This document shows positions 17,084 to 25,396 of a DNA stretch of 64,000 nt, piece after piece. The stretch is from Chloroflexota bacterium (GTDB lineage: Bacteria > Chloroflexota > Anaerolineae > Aggregatilineales > Phototrophicaceae). The translations under genes were made by a program, and so were the position numbers. A model generated the notes under the pieces. That model was not told where the DNA came from and made no database searches. It saw nothing but the letters and a program-made list of their open reading frames with translations. Within the stretch, counting starts at the first letter, position 1, and each line of letters begins with the position of its first letter. The stretch is taken from the NCBI GenBank assembly GCA_026709625.1, contig JAPOSR010000039.1, forward strand, positions 1 through 64,000, written 5' to 3'.

Positions 17084-18244
17084 TTATGCGTGGCGGGGGC
17101 GTTTGAATTTGGGGTGGCGCGCCCATTCCCAGACAGCATCGGCAATGTCCCAGACCGCATCAGGCTTGGCGATGCGCCGGGCATTGTCTGCGCGCTGCCG
17201 CAGGGCGGCGGGGCCTTCTGCCAGCCATTGCTGTATGCGCTGCGCGACCTGCTCTGGCTTGGGCAAATAGACGCCCGCGCGGTTTTCGGTGACCAAGCGC
17301 ACATTGCCGCTTTCTTGCCCGGGAATGCGGTCGCTGATGATCATTGGCAAGCCGGCGATGGCGGCTTCGCTGATGGTCGAAGGCCCCGCTTTGGTGACGA
17401 TTATGTCGCAGGCTGCCATGATGCGCGGCATTTCTCGATAATTGGTTACATAGCCAAACAGGTGGCGCCGGTTGTTCCAAGCTCGGCTCGCCAGCCTGGC
17501 GCGCAAAGCCGCGTTGCGCCCACAGACGACGACCAGCTGCGCGCCCAGCCGCTGCGCATCCAGCGCCGCCACCAGTTTGTCGATCGCGCCCATGCCTTCG
17601 CTGCCCGCGACCAGCAGCACCGCCGGCAAATCAGGGGCAAAGCCAAACTCGGCGCGCGCTGCATCTTTGCTGGTTATAGAATCGAGGAAATGCGGGTTGA
17701 CTGGCAGACCGGTGACTTGCATCTGGCTCGGCGACATGCCGAGGCGCAGGCCGCGGCGATAGGCGCTTTCCGTCGGCACAAAGCAATGGTCGACGCGCGG
17801 GTCATACCAAAATGATGGCGTGGTGACCAAGTCGGTCACCACTGTTAGGAAAGGCGGCCGTTCATCCAGCGTCAAAAAAGCGCGCAAGGTGGGATTCACG
17901 ATGACAGAGTGGGTGCAAACGACGACATCCGCCGGGCGCTCGCGGACCAGCCGGCGCAGTTTGCGGCGATTGTTGCGATAAATTAGCTGGCGCGCCAGGC
18001 TCGAACGCTGTTTCCCATCGAAGCTATGGTACATCAGCGCCCACAGGAACTTCGAGGTATTGACCATGCGCGGATACAATTCCGGCTGTTTGTTGAGGGG
18101 CCAGCGCAGCTCGCGCAAGACATCCACCGCGTCGAATTCCACAGCTGAGCCATAGCGGATGGCCAAGGCGTCTTGAATAGCCTGAAAAGCCGAGCGATGC
18201 CCGCCGCCCGTATCGGAAAAAAGAAAAAGTACGCGTTTGCTCAC
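17084..18244 (-). CDS. MGDG-synthase-like glycosyltransferase (GT28)
   Basis: A 386-residue GT-B enzyme expected to transfer a sugar to diacylglycerol at the membrane. The N-terminus VLFLFSDTGGGHRSAFQAI is the MGDG-synthase signature. The acceptor side carries VTDLVTTPSFWYDPRVDHCF. The donor site TKAGPSTISEAAIAGLPMI and PGQESGN is typical of GT28/MurG-like enzymes. GTG at 18244 is chosen because it places the signature at the N-terminus; the frame stays open further upstream but lacks similarity there. Galactose or glucose donors are both possible. Neighbouring lipid genes (lgt, phosphatidyltransferase) fit a membrane-lipid role. Confidence 0.88.
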   Translation of the reverse strand: MSKRVLFLFSDTGGGHRSAFQAIQDALAIRYGSAVEFDAVDVLRELRWPLNKQPELYPRMVNTSKFLWALMYHSFDGKQRSSLARQLIYRNNRRKLRRLVRERPADVVVCTHSVIVNPTLRAFLTLDERPPFLTVVTDLVTTPSFWYDPRVDHCFVPTESAYRRGLRLGMSPSQMQVTGLPVNPHFLDSITSKDAARAEFGFAPDLPAVLLVAGSEGMGAIDKLVAALDAQRLGAQLVVVCGRNAALRARLASRAWNNRRHLFGYVTNYREMPRIMAACDIIVTKAGPSTISEAAIAGLPMIISDRIPGQESGNVRLVTENRAGVYLPKPEQVAQRIQQWLAEGPAALRQRADNARRIAKPDAVWDIADAVWEWARHPKFKRPRHA

Positions 18245-18556
18245 CGCCAGCGCCTTTGCGACCTGCCTCGGCAAAACCAGATAGCCGCAATACTGTAACA
18301 TCATTTCGCGGAAACGGCTTAATATGCACACGCCGCCACGGCAATCGCCGCAATCTTTTGCCACGGCTCCTACCGAGAGCACGCTTAAGGCGGTCCAGCG
18401 CCTCGCCGCGGCCGCAGCGTGGCAGCGGCAAACGCGAAATTGGCCTTCGCATGACAGGCTTGGCAGACCCGAATTGTTAGAAGCGTGTAAAGCCCTGCCG
18501 AAGCCAGCGAGACTGCGGTATAATACATAGACTGTCGATACAAGATGAGGCGAGCG
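18245..18556 (+). promoter_or_regulatory. Divergent intergenic region with promoter for the M50 gene
   Basis: About 310 bp between divergent starts. On the plus strand TATAAT at 18519-18524 with CTGCCG 18 bp upstream is a reasonable promoter for the membrane protease. On the minus side only a weak TACAGT was found for the glycosyltransferase. No gene or RNA is evident in the rest. Confidence 0.45.
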
Positions 18557-19300
18557 ATGCTGCTGGATCTTCATCCGCTGGTTATCCTGATTAACCTGGT
18601 CGTGCTGGGCTTCGCCATGACCGTGCACGAGTTCGCCCACAATTTTGTGGCGTGGAAAATGGGCGATGACCTGCCAAAACTGCAGGGCCGGCTGACGCTC
18701 AATCCGCTGGTGCACATTAACTGGGTTGGCTGGCTTATGTTCGCCATCATCGGCTTTGGCGTCCTGGGCAGCGCGCCTATCGCTGCAGAGCGCATGCGAG
18801 ATCCACGCCGCGGCTTTCTGGCGGCGGTGGCGGCAGGTCCTCTATCCAACCTGGCGCTGGCGGTGGTTTCGGCGCTGCTTTTGCGCTTGAGCGGCGCGAG
18901 CGCGGTGGGCTATTATGCCTATCATTTTCCCGCCCAGATTACCGAACCGCTGGGGCTGCTGGCGGCGCTGCTCTATGCGTCGGTGTTTTGGAATACGCTG
19001 CTCTTTGTCTTCAACCTCATCCCGCTGTTCCCGATTGATGGCTGGCATATTGTCCAGGCGCTGCTGCCCGGCAAGTGGCTGGATCGGATGCAGATTCCCG
19101 TGACCATCCAGCAGAATGTCCGTCCTCTGGCCGAATTTTTGCAGTTCCCGGCTTTCAAATGGCGCGACTGGAGCACAGCCAGCTACTATGTCTTCATCGC
19201 GCTGATCTTCCTGTCGCTCGTTCCCTTGGGCGGCGCCAGTCCTTTCAGCCTCATCGTGGGCCAGCCGACCAGCGCCCTCCTTCGCCTGCTCGTTTTCTAA
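18557..19300 (+). CDS. Site-2-type membrane metalloprotease (M50 family)
   Basis: Polytopic membrane protein of 247 residues. The zinc site MTVHEFAHNFVAWKMGD in the first helix gives HExxH as HEFAH. The third ligand region is NLIPLFPIDGWHI (Asp in PIDG). These match the SpoIVFB/RseP fold, although the helix spacing resembles the short, soluble-domain-free subgroup. The ATG at 18557 has GAGG 6 bp upstream and is preferred to the ATG at 18545. The HD-domain gene starts 2 bp after the stop. The substrate is unknown; roles in regulated proteolysis of anti-sigma factors are only family knowledge. Confidence 0.88.
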   Translation: MLLDLHPLVILINLVVLGFAMTVHEFAHNFVAWKMGDDLPKLQGRLTLNPLVHINWVGWLMFAIIGFGVLGSAPIAAERMRDPRRGFLAAVAAGPLSNLALAVVSALLLRLSGASAVGYYAYHFPAQITEPLGLLAALLYASVFWNTLLFVFNLIPLFPIDGWHIVQALLPGKWLDRMQIPVTIQQNVRPLAEFLQFPAFKWRDWSTASYYVFIALIFLSLVPLGGASPFSLIVGQPTSALLRLLVF

Positions 19301-19302
19301 GC

Positions 19303-19830
19303 ATGCCCAGGCTGCGGTATCGGCTGGGGCAAGGCATTCGCGCCTGGCTGGCTTTTGCCGCTCGTCCCGACCTGGCGCTAGCGCGACAGTGGCTGTCCGA
19401 CTGCGAATACGCCGCGTTTTGCCGATTGTCGCGCGCCGACCAACTGCACAGCGTCCGCGTTTTCGAAGCCGTCGCCAGCGCCGATGCAGACGCGCCATCA
19501 ACACTGCGCAAAGCCGCTTTGCTGCACGACATTGGCAAGTCGCGCTATCAACTGGCTGTCTGGCAAAAGACCTTGTCGGTGCTGGCCAGGTCGCTTGCGC
19601 CAGGTTGGTTTCGGCAGGCAAGCGCTGGCGGCGACTTGACAGCTTGGCGAGCGCCCTTCAGCGTACACGCGCATCATCCCCGCTGGGGCGGCGAGATCCT
19701 GCGCGCCTGCGGCAGCGACGCAACAGTCGTGTGGCTGGCGGAGCATCATCAAAGCAACCCCAGTTCGCTGGACGGCCACCCATTGCGCGCGCAGCTGGCG
19801 GCATTGCAGCGCGCAGACAACCACAGTTGA
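19303..19830 (+). CDS. HD-domain phosphohydrolase family protein
   Basis: A 175-residue protein with the HD signature: an upstream His in DQLHSVRVFEAV, the core ALLHDIGKSRYQ near residue 75, and following histidines in FSVHAHHPRWGGEIL and WLAEHHQS. The spacing fits the HDIG subgroup that acts on nucleotides or cyclic nucleotides, but there is no GYP extension. It is closely linked to the M50 protease gene. The substrate is unknown. Confidence 0.75.
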   Translation: MPRLRYRLGQGIRAWLAFAARPDLALARQWLSDCEYAAFCRLSRADQLHSVRVFEAVASADADAPSTLRKAALLHDIGKSRYQLAVWQKTLSVLARSLAPGWFRQASAGGDLTAWRAPFSVHAHHPRWGGEILRACGSDATVVWLAEHHQSNPSSLDGHPLRAQLAALQRADNHS

Positions 19831-19836
19831 TTTCTG

Positions 19837-19845
19837 TGTTAGAAT
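19837..19845 (+). promoter_or_regulatory. Extended -10 promoter for the TyrA-like gene
   Basis: TGTTAGAAT combines TGn with TAGAAT. It overlaps the end of the HD gene region and lies 31 bp before the next start codon. The same nonamer precedes the tRNA-Cys gene. Confidence 0.45.
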
Positions 19846-19876
19846 GGCGAGACGGTGACTTGTGGAGAAGCGCGGC

Positions 19877-20893
19877 ATGGCAGAGTTGACTGTAGCCATA
19901 TTGGGGCTGGATCGGCTGGGGCTTTCCATCGCCCTGCGTCTGCGCGCCTACACCGAAAAAGGCGGACGGCATCGCTTTATCCTCATCGGGCACGACAGCC
20001 GCGACGACTTTGAAAAACCAGCCCGCAAGCAAAAAGTATTCGCCAAGTTCGAACGCAAAATCCATGTGGCGGTCGAGACGGCGGATGTCGTCATCATGAA
20101 CCTGCCCTATGAAGACCTGCGCGCGGGATATGAATGGATTGGCTCATCGCTGCGAGATGGCGTGGTAATCCTGGATACCGCCGCGGTGAAGCAGCCCTCG
20201 CTGGCTTGGGCGGCCGACCTGCTGGGCGACGAGCACCATGTCATTGGATTTACGCCCATCATCAATGCCGATTATATGCTGGACCATCGGCTGGAAGCCG
20301 AGTGCGCCAGCGACGATTATTTCCACGAATGCGCCATCTATCTCACGCCGGGCTTGCGCAGCCTGTCCGAAGCTATCGACCTGGCGGCAAATTTCGCCGT
20401 GATCCTGGGCGCGAAGCCGCACTTCCTCGACGCTGCCGAGCATGACAGTCTGACTGCCCTGACCGAAGGCATCCCGCAGGTATTGAGCATCGCCGCCTAT
20501 CGCGCCACGATGAGCCACAGCGCCTGGGCCGACGCGCAGCGGCTTACCAACCCACCCTTCAATGTGCTGACTCGCTACCTGCTGACGCATCATCCTGATG
20601 CGCTGCGCGATGAATGGCTGGCCAATCGCGATGGCTTGGGGCGCGCTATCGATCAGTTGATCGTCCAGCTGCGCGAGCTGCGCGGCGCGCTTGCCGACCA
20701 TGACGAAGACGCCATCGAAGCTTTTTTGATCGCCGCCTCAGATGACTATCAACTATGGATCAACCGGCGGCACAAGGGGGGCTGGAACGAGCAGCCGGGC
20801 GCAAAAGCGGGCATCGAAAGCACGATCGCGGGCAGTTTGTTTGGCGGCGCAATCACGCGGCGTCTGTTTGGCGACAAAGACAACAACCGCTAG
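19877..20893 (+). CDS. Prephenate-dehydrogenase-like NAD-binding protein
   Basis: A 338-residue protein built like TyrA: an N-terminal Rossmann fold (VAILGLDRLGLSIALRLRAY) with VVIMNLPYEDL and VVILDTAAVKQ strands, then an all-helical dimerisation domain (DAAEHDSLTALTEGIPQVLS). The HPMFG-type catalytic His of true TyrA is absent; the equivalent stretch reads GFTPIINADYM. Activity on prephenate is therefore doubtful and another oxidation or a regulatory role is possible. The ATG at 19877 has GGAGAAG upstream, preferred to an earlier in-frame start at 19862. Confidence 0.7.
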   Translation: MAELTVAILGLDRLGLSIALRLRAYTEKGGRHRFILIGHDSRDDFEKPARKQKVFAKFERKIHVAVETADVVIMNLPYEDLRAGYEWIGSSLRDGVVILDTAAVKQPSLAWAADLLGDEHHVIGFTPIINADYMLDHRLEAECASDDYFHECAIYLTPGLRSLSEAIDLAANFAVILGAKPHFLDAAEHDSLTALTEGIPQVLSIAAYRATMSHSAWADAQRLTNPPFNVLTRYLLTHHPDALRDEWLANRDGLGRAIDQLIVQLRELRGALADHDEDAIEAFLIAASDDYQLWINRRHKGGWNEQPGAKAGIESTIAGSLFGGAITRRLFGDKDNNR

Positions 20894-20956
20894 GCGAGTG
20901 ATTCGCATCGCAGACCCCACAGGGCAATCGCATCAACTCATTTTCACCCCCGAATG

Positions 20957-21090
20957 AGGAGTGGCGATTTTTGTGGATGCGCGTTGCTTTGCCCCACCCC
21001 AAGAATGAGCGAGAGGCTTGCATGCTGTGAAAGCGCAGGAAAAACTCCCCCTCCCTCGTTCTGTAGGCAAGGGGCCGGGGATGGGGGACT
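20957..21090 (+). repeat. Dispersed intergenic hairpin repeat, copy 3
   Basis: GGAGTGGCGATTTTTGTGG, then ATGCGCGTTGCTTTGCCCC and ACCCC, matches copies 1 and 2. AGAATGAGCGAG and CTCCCTCGTTCT form near-complementary arms, so the unit could fold as a long hairpin. Confidence 0.7.
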
Positions 21091-21136
21091 TAGTTGCCAT
21101 ATCCACGCAAATAGTCACTCCCACTCCGGCAATTGT

Positions 21137-21165
21137 TTGACGACCTGGCGGATATCGGTTAGAGT
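21137..21165 (+). promoter_or_regulatory. Promoter of the four-PDZ protein gene
   Basis: TTGACG (21137-21142), 17-bp spacer, TAGAGT (21160-21165). It lies just outside repeat copy 3. Confidence 0.65.
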
Positions 21166-21241
21166 TGTGATGGAGAAGCATTTGGCAGGATGCAAGCGAA
21201 TGGTCAATTCGGTCTTGGAGACAAAAAGGGGGCGTCTCACC

Positions 21242-22549
21242 ATGAAATCTGCACCAAGCATGTTGATTCGATTGTTGGTTCTGACAGCGCTTTTGCTCAG
21301 TTCAGCTGTGGCATTCGCGCAGGACCAAGCAAATGCAGAACAGTCTGACACGCCCTTCATGGGCATTCGCTATACCGGCGTCGCAGATGGCTTGTTCATC
21401 ACCGGCGTCATTCCCAATACGCCAGCCGCAGCCGCGAATCTGCAGCCGACCGACATCATCACCGCCGTCAATGGCGAGGCGATCCAGGTGGAAACAGTTC
21501 GCCAGTTGGTCTGGATATACGATGTGGGGGCCAGCATTGAGCTAAGCCTGCTGCGCGATGGCGAAGCGATGCAACAGCCGCTGACGTTGATGGCGCGCCC
21601 CGACGATGTCTTCAACAACCCCGATTATCCCATGCCGCTGGATCTAGCGAGCATCGGACTCTTCGTTGGCGAGTGCGGCGACCATCTGCTGGTCATCGGC
21701 GCCTACCCAGGCTCGCAGGTCGCGCAGGCTGGCTTCCACCTCCATGATGAAATCGTGGAAATTGATGGCGACCGCGCCAGCAGCATCCCGCAGGCTGATG
21801 CCGCTGTAGCCGACCTGGTCGAAGGCGATGAGCTGCGCATCGTTGTTCTGCGCGATGGCGAAGAAATGGTCTTCGCGACCAGCGTCGAAGACCAGCGGCG
21901 GCGGCGCAATCGGTGGCGTCATCCGCGTCCACGCGCTGATATCGAAACGAACTACAACACCAGCATGATCAGCCTGGGTTATGGCGATGACTTTGTACAG
22001 GTGCTCGAGATTGACCCCGCCCACGACCTGTATGCGGCGGGACTGCGCGCCTACGATGTAATCACCGAAGCCAACGGCGAGCCAATCACAAAAGCCGACA
22101 GCCTCTTTGAGAGCGAATCAATCGCTCTGACAGTCGCGCGCGCAGCCGGCAGCCAGCGCTTTGATGTGCCTGGCTCCGCAGCCGCCCTGCTGAGGCTGGG
22201 ATATGCCAAGCCAGTCGCGCAAGACCAAAGTCAATGGCTGGGCTTACACGAAAAGCAGGTTACGCTGGGCCTGCGTTATGTGCAGCTGGAGCCAGACAGC
22301 GAATACTTGGCCAACATGGAAATTGCCAATGGCGCTTACATCGTCGAGGTGATTGAAGGCTTGCCAGCCGAAGCGGCGGGCATCCTGGAAGGCGATATCA
22401 TCGTTGCCGTGGCTGGCGAAGCAGTCACCCAAGAAATCGACCTGCGCAACCGCATTTACTTCCACGAGCCAGGCGAAGTCGTGAGCCTGGATGTGCTGCG
22501 TGGCGGCGAATTGATGCAGGTAGAAGTCACCCTGCGCGTGGCGAAGTAA
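21242..22549 (+). CDS. Secreted multi-PDZ protein without protease domain
   Basis: A 435-residue exported protein. A signal peptide (LIRLLVLTALLLSSAVAFAQ) is followed by four PDZ-like units, beginning at about residues 40 (FITGVIPNTPAAAANLQP), 140 (LLVIGAYPGSQVAQAGFH), 240 (VQVLEIDPAHDLYAAGLR) and 340 (YIVEVIEGLPAEAAGILEGD). Each has the G-D-x-I-x-x-x-N/D-G turn (TDIITAVNGE, DEIVEIDGD, YDVITEANGE, GDIIVAVAGE). No trypsin-like or zinc protease domain is attached, so it is probably a peptide-binding adaptor or chaperone outside the membrane. The ATG at 21242 follows AAGGGGGCG. It ends at a bidirectional terminator. Confidence 0.85.
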   Translation: MKSAPSMLIRLLVLTALLLSSAVAFAQDQANAEQSDTPFMGIRYTGVADGLFITGVIPNTPAAAANLQPTDIITAVNGEAIQVETVRQLVWIYDVGASIELSLLRDGEAMQQPLTLMARPDDVFNNPDYPMPLDLASIGLFVGECGDHLLVIGAYPGSQVAQAGFHLHDEIVEIDGDRASSIPQADAAVADLVEGDELRIVVLRDGEEMVFATSVEDQRRRRNRWRHPRPRADIETNYNTSMISLGYGDDFVQVLEIDPAHDLYAAGLRAYDVITEANGEPITKADSLFESESIALTVARAAGSQRFDVPGSAAALLRLGYAKPVAQDQSQWLGLHEKQVTLGLRYVQLEPDSEYLANMEIANGAYIVEVIEGLPAEAAGILEGDIIVAVAGEAVTQEIDLRNRIYFHEPGEVVSLDVLRGGELMQVEVTLRVAK

Positions 22550-22585
22550 AGCCCTGCAGCAACGCAGCAACATTTCATCAAGGCA

Positions 22586-22621
22586 GCAAAAAGCCCCTGC
22601 CATTGCGGTGGGGGCTTTTTT
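22586..22621. terminator. Bidirectional rho-independent terminator
   Basis: AAGCCCCTGCC and GGTGGGGGCTT form an 11-bp stem including two wobble pairs, with loop ATTGC. A T-run follows on the plus strand, and an A-run precedes it, which serves the minus strand. It separates the convergent PDZ gene and rny. Confidence 0.88.
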
Positions 22622-22639
22622 CGTGGTTCAGCGCTTGTC

Positions 22640-24193
22640 TTACTTCGCGTATTCCACGCGGCGCGTCTCGCGGATGACATGGACCTTGATCTGGCCGGGA
22701 TATTGCATGTCGGTTTCGATCTGCTTGGCGATATCACGCGCCAGCTGAAGAGAAGCGTAGTCGTCCACCACCTCAGGCCGCACAATGATACGCACTTCGC
22801 GGCCCGCTTGCAGCGCATAACTCTGCTCGACGCCGTCATAGGAATCGGCGATTTCTTCCAGTTGTTTGACGCGGCGGATATAGCCATCGAGGCTTTCGCG
22901 GCGAGCGCCCGGCCTCGCGCCAGAGATGGCGTCAGCCGCCTCGACAATGAAGGCTTCCACGCATTCTTTTTCGACCTCGTGATGATGCGCGGCGATGCAA
23001 TTTACGACGGCATCGTTGACGCCATAGCGCTTGACGAAATCAGCGCCAATCATGGCATGCGTGCCTTCAACATTGTGGTCGATCGCCTTGCCAATATCGT
23101 GCATCAAGCCGCCCATCTTGGCGATATTGACATCCGCGCCCAGCTCCATGGCGATCATGCCAGCGATATGCGCTGTTTCGACAGCATGCGCATGCTGGTT
23201 CTGCCCATAGCTGGTGCGAAACTTTAATGTCCCCAGCAGCTTCAGGATTTCGGCATGCAAGCCGTGAATGCCGGTTTCGTAAGCAGCGCGTTCGCCCTCT
23301 TCTTTGATGATTCCATCGACTTCGGCGCGGGTATCCTCGACCAGTTTTTCGATGCGCGCGGGATGGATGCGCCCATCGACCACCAGCTTGGCCATCGTCC
23401 GCTTGGCGACCTCGCGGCGGACAGGGTCGAAGCTGCTGATGGTGACCGATTCGGGCGAATCATCGACGACGACATCGACGCCGGTTGCCAGCTCGAAAGA
23501 GCGAATGTTGCGCCCGTTGCGCCCGATGATACGGCCCTTCACATCATCGCTGGGCAGGTGCACGGCGCTGACCGAAATCTCGCTGACCTGCTCGGAAGCC
23601 AGGCGCTGGATGGCCATGGCGATCAGACTTCGGGCGCGTTGGTCGGCAGTTTCGCGGGCTTCTGCTTCGACCTGACGAATGATGCGCGCCATGTCGTTGC
23701 GGGCGTCCAGTTCGATCGAGTCCAACAGCTGCTGACGGGCTTCGTCGACTGTCATCTGGGCGATGACTTGCAACTTGTCGAGCATGACCGTTTCGGACTT
23801 TTTGATCTCATTTTCTTTGCGGTCGAGACGGCTTTGGCGCTTGTTCATTTGCTGGTCGCGTTGGTCGAGTCCCTCCATGCGCTTGTCGAGGTCGCCACGC
23901 CGCCTCTGGATGCGCTCGTCTTCGTCGTCCAGGTCGCGGCGTCGGCGCGAGATTTCCGCAACGGCATCGCTGATGCGCTGGCGGGCGTCACGCTCGCTTT
24001 CAGCAATGATCGTCGCGCGTTGGGTTTCGGCGTTGTTCAATAGCTCCTTGGCATCGTTGGACGCTTTGACGAGGGCGCTGCTGCCCTCTTCCTGCTGTTG
24101 CTTGAGCAGATTCTGCACGGCTCGGCGGCTGCCGAAAAGATAACCGGTGCCAACCCCGACAAGTGCTGTGACAACTGCAAGTAGGATTTCCAT
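22640..24193 (-). CDS. rny: Ribonuclease Y
   Basis: Membrane-anchored endoribonuclease starting bulk mRNA decay, 517 residues. It has an N-terminal membrane segment (LLAVVTALVGVGTGYLFGS), a long Glu/Arg/Gln-rich coiled coil to about residue 200, a KH domain (GRIIGRNGRNIRSFELATGV) and an HD domain (GGLMHDIGKAID with AAHHHEVE). All four parts are in standard order and length. The ATG at 24193 lacks a good ribosome site. A strong GGAG site upstream instead serves an out-of-frame ATG at 24222 (see findings). A short palindrome lies between. Confidence 0.96.
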   Translation of the reverse strand: MEILLAVVTALVGVGTGYLFGSRRAVQNLLKQQQEEGSSALVKASNDAKELLNNAETQRATIIAESERDARQRISDAVAEISRRRRDLDDEDERIQRRRGDLDKRMEGLDQRDQQMNKRQSRLDRKENEIKKSETVMLDKLQVIAQMTVDEARQQLLDSIELDARNDMARIIRQVEAEARETADQRARSLIAMAIQRLASEQVSEISVSAVHLPSDDVKGRIIGRNGRNIRSFELATGVDVVVDDSPESVTISSFDPVRREVAKRTMAKLVVDGRIHPARIEKLVEDTRAEVDGIIKEEGERAAYETGIHGLHAEILKLLGTLKFRTSYGQNQHAHAVETAHIAGMIAMELGADVNIAKMGGLMHDIGKAIDHNVEGTHAMIGADFVKRYGVNDAVVNCIAAHHHEVEKECVEAFIVEAADAISGARPGARRESLDGYIRRVKQLEEIADSYDGVEQSYALQAGREVRIIVRPEVVDDYASLQLARDIAKQIETDMQYPGQIKVHVIRETRRVEYAK

Positions 24194-24205
24194 ATTGGTT
24201 TGACG

Positions 24206-24220
24206 GTATCCAGTGGATAC
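24206..24220 (-). promoter_or_regulatory. Palindrome in the rny leader
   Basis: GTATCC-ACT-GGATAC, a perfect 6-bp inverted repeat, lies 12 bp ahead of the rny start and directly downstream of an out-of-frame ATG (24222) that has the better ribosome site. It may fold in the mRNA and affect initiation. Confidence 0.35.
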
Positions 24221-24268
24221 ATTCGTCTTTGCTCCTTTCCGGTTTGATCTGACAAATGTCAGCCGACA

Positions 24269-24925
24269 TCAAGCATCGGCTTCTCTGTGGAAGTACTCGC
24301 TGTCCTCTTCATCGATCTCTTGCTGGCAGCGCATCGTTGTCTGGCGAACCGTCTCAGCGGCAAAGCCACGCCGCATCAACAGGCCACCGAGCTTTTGGCG
24401 AAACGCGCGAGGCGTCTGCCCGCGATAACGCGCAAGCCGCGATTGCGCCACGCGATACGCCGCATCCGTTTCGTCCAGGCATTCCAGCGCCGCTTCGATG
24501 ACAGCCTCAGCCACGCCCTTCTGCCGCAGCTGATAACGCAAGGCTCGCGCGCCCATTGGCTTGTGGCGCTGCCGCTGGTCGACCCAGTAGCGGGCAAATT
24601 CAACATCATCGAGCCACGCGCGCGCTTGCAGCCGCTCCAGCACAACCGCGATGACCGAAACGCCCACTTCTTTGGACAGCAGATAGCGGCGGACTTCTTC
24701 GGCGCTGCGCGGACGGCGCGCCAAGAAACGCACTGCCCGGTCATAGGCATTCTGCAGCGCGCCAGCTTCCAGCAAGGCCGCGATCTCTTGCTGGCGCAGT
24801 TCTTGCCCACAGCTCAGCCCAGCCGCCTCCAGCAAAGGCAGCTGAAAGGCATATTCGTCATCCAAGTAAAGTTTGACGCGTTCCTTGTTGCGGCGGTGCG
24901 TCTTCAGGGCGGTGATGACAGGCAT
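24269..24925 (-). CDS. recX: Regulatory protein RecX
   Basis: A 218-residue all-helical modulator of RecA filaments. The repeated RecX motif is visible in RFLARRPRSAEEVRRYLLSK (first repeat), FARYWVDQRQRHKPMGARAL and RYQLRQKGV (second) and LARYRGQTPRAFRQKLGGLL (third). The N-terminal ITALKTHRRNKERVKLYLDD is the usual lead-in. recA is not in the window. The gene lies 75 bp upstream of rny on the same strand. It is divergent from the SDR gene over a 450-bp gap. Confidence 0.9.
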   Translation of the reverse strand: MPVITALKTHRRNKERVKLYLDDEYAFQLPLLEAAGLSCGQELRQQEIAALLEAGALQNAYDRAVRFLARRPRSAEEVRRYLLSKEVGVSVIAVVLERLQARAWLDDVEFARYWVDQRQRHKPMGARALRYQLRQKGVAEAVIEAALECLDETDAAYRVAQSRLARYRGQTPRAFRQKLGGLLMRRGFAAETVRQTTMRCQQEIDEEDSEYFHREADA

Positions 24926-25378
24926 CGCATTCGTCCAGCAGGATTCGCTGCCACATTGATTCTGCGCGCATGCCAGACAATTTGCCGCATCGACTACGAA
25001 CAGCTATGGATGTTTTGGCTGCGTCAAGTGGGTCAGCCTTTTGACAACGCAGCAAGTCCGTTTCAATCGTTCAGGTTTTGCGCCGTTCTTTCTGTTTTGA
25101 TGCGCTTCCGTCACTTGCCTTCGCCGGCACCATACACCGTCTCACGATTGGCTGTTCGTTCGCTAAAAATTTCCGCAGCCGCCAGCAAGCGCTATCCCCC
25201 AAAATGCTGGTCAAGCCCAAGCTGGCTCTGTAGCGATTATTCTGCGACTGCCCTGGCAAGAACAGCATGGCTCGTTCGCTGGTCTTGCTTTGGCATTGCG
25301 CGCTGGCTTGAATCAAGCTCAAGCCAACTCAACATAGTATACTGCAAACACCAGATAAAAGTAGCGCAAACACATGCA
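24926..25378. other. 450-bp intergenic gap, no gene recognised
   Basis: Lower in GC than its neighbours, with no ribosome site leading into a plausible frame on either strand. Near the right end TATACT (25338-25343) could be the -10 of the downstream SDR gene, but no good -35 precedes it. I could not fit the region to SRP RNA, 6S RNA, RNase P RNA or tmRNA by eye. Confidence 0.4.
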
Positions 25379-25396
25379 ATGAGCAGGGCGAGCGAA

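Larger units (their letters stand above)
20894..21241 (+). other. Intergenic region holding repeat copy 3 and a promoter
   Basis: About 350 bp without a gene. It contains repeat copy 3 (20957-21090) and a strong promoter (21137-21165), then a leader of about 70 nt ending in AAGGGGGCG before the PDZ protein start. Confidence 0.6.

Noticed and set aside
24287..25378. N-terminal extension of the SDR gene through recX and the intergenic gap
   Set aside because: Antisense to recX for most of its length and without similarity; ATG at 25397 or 25379 starts the Rossmann fold as expected.
24926..25378. Structural RNA gene in the recX-SDR gap
   Set aside because: No conserved SRP, 6S, tmRNA or RNase P core could be matched by eye.
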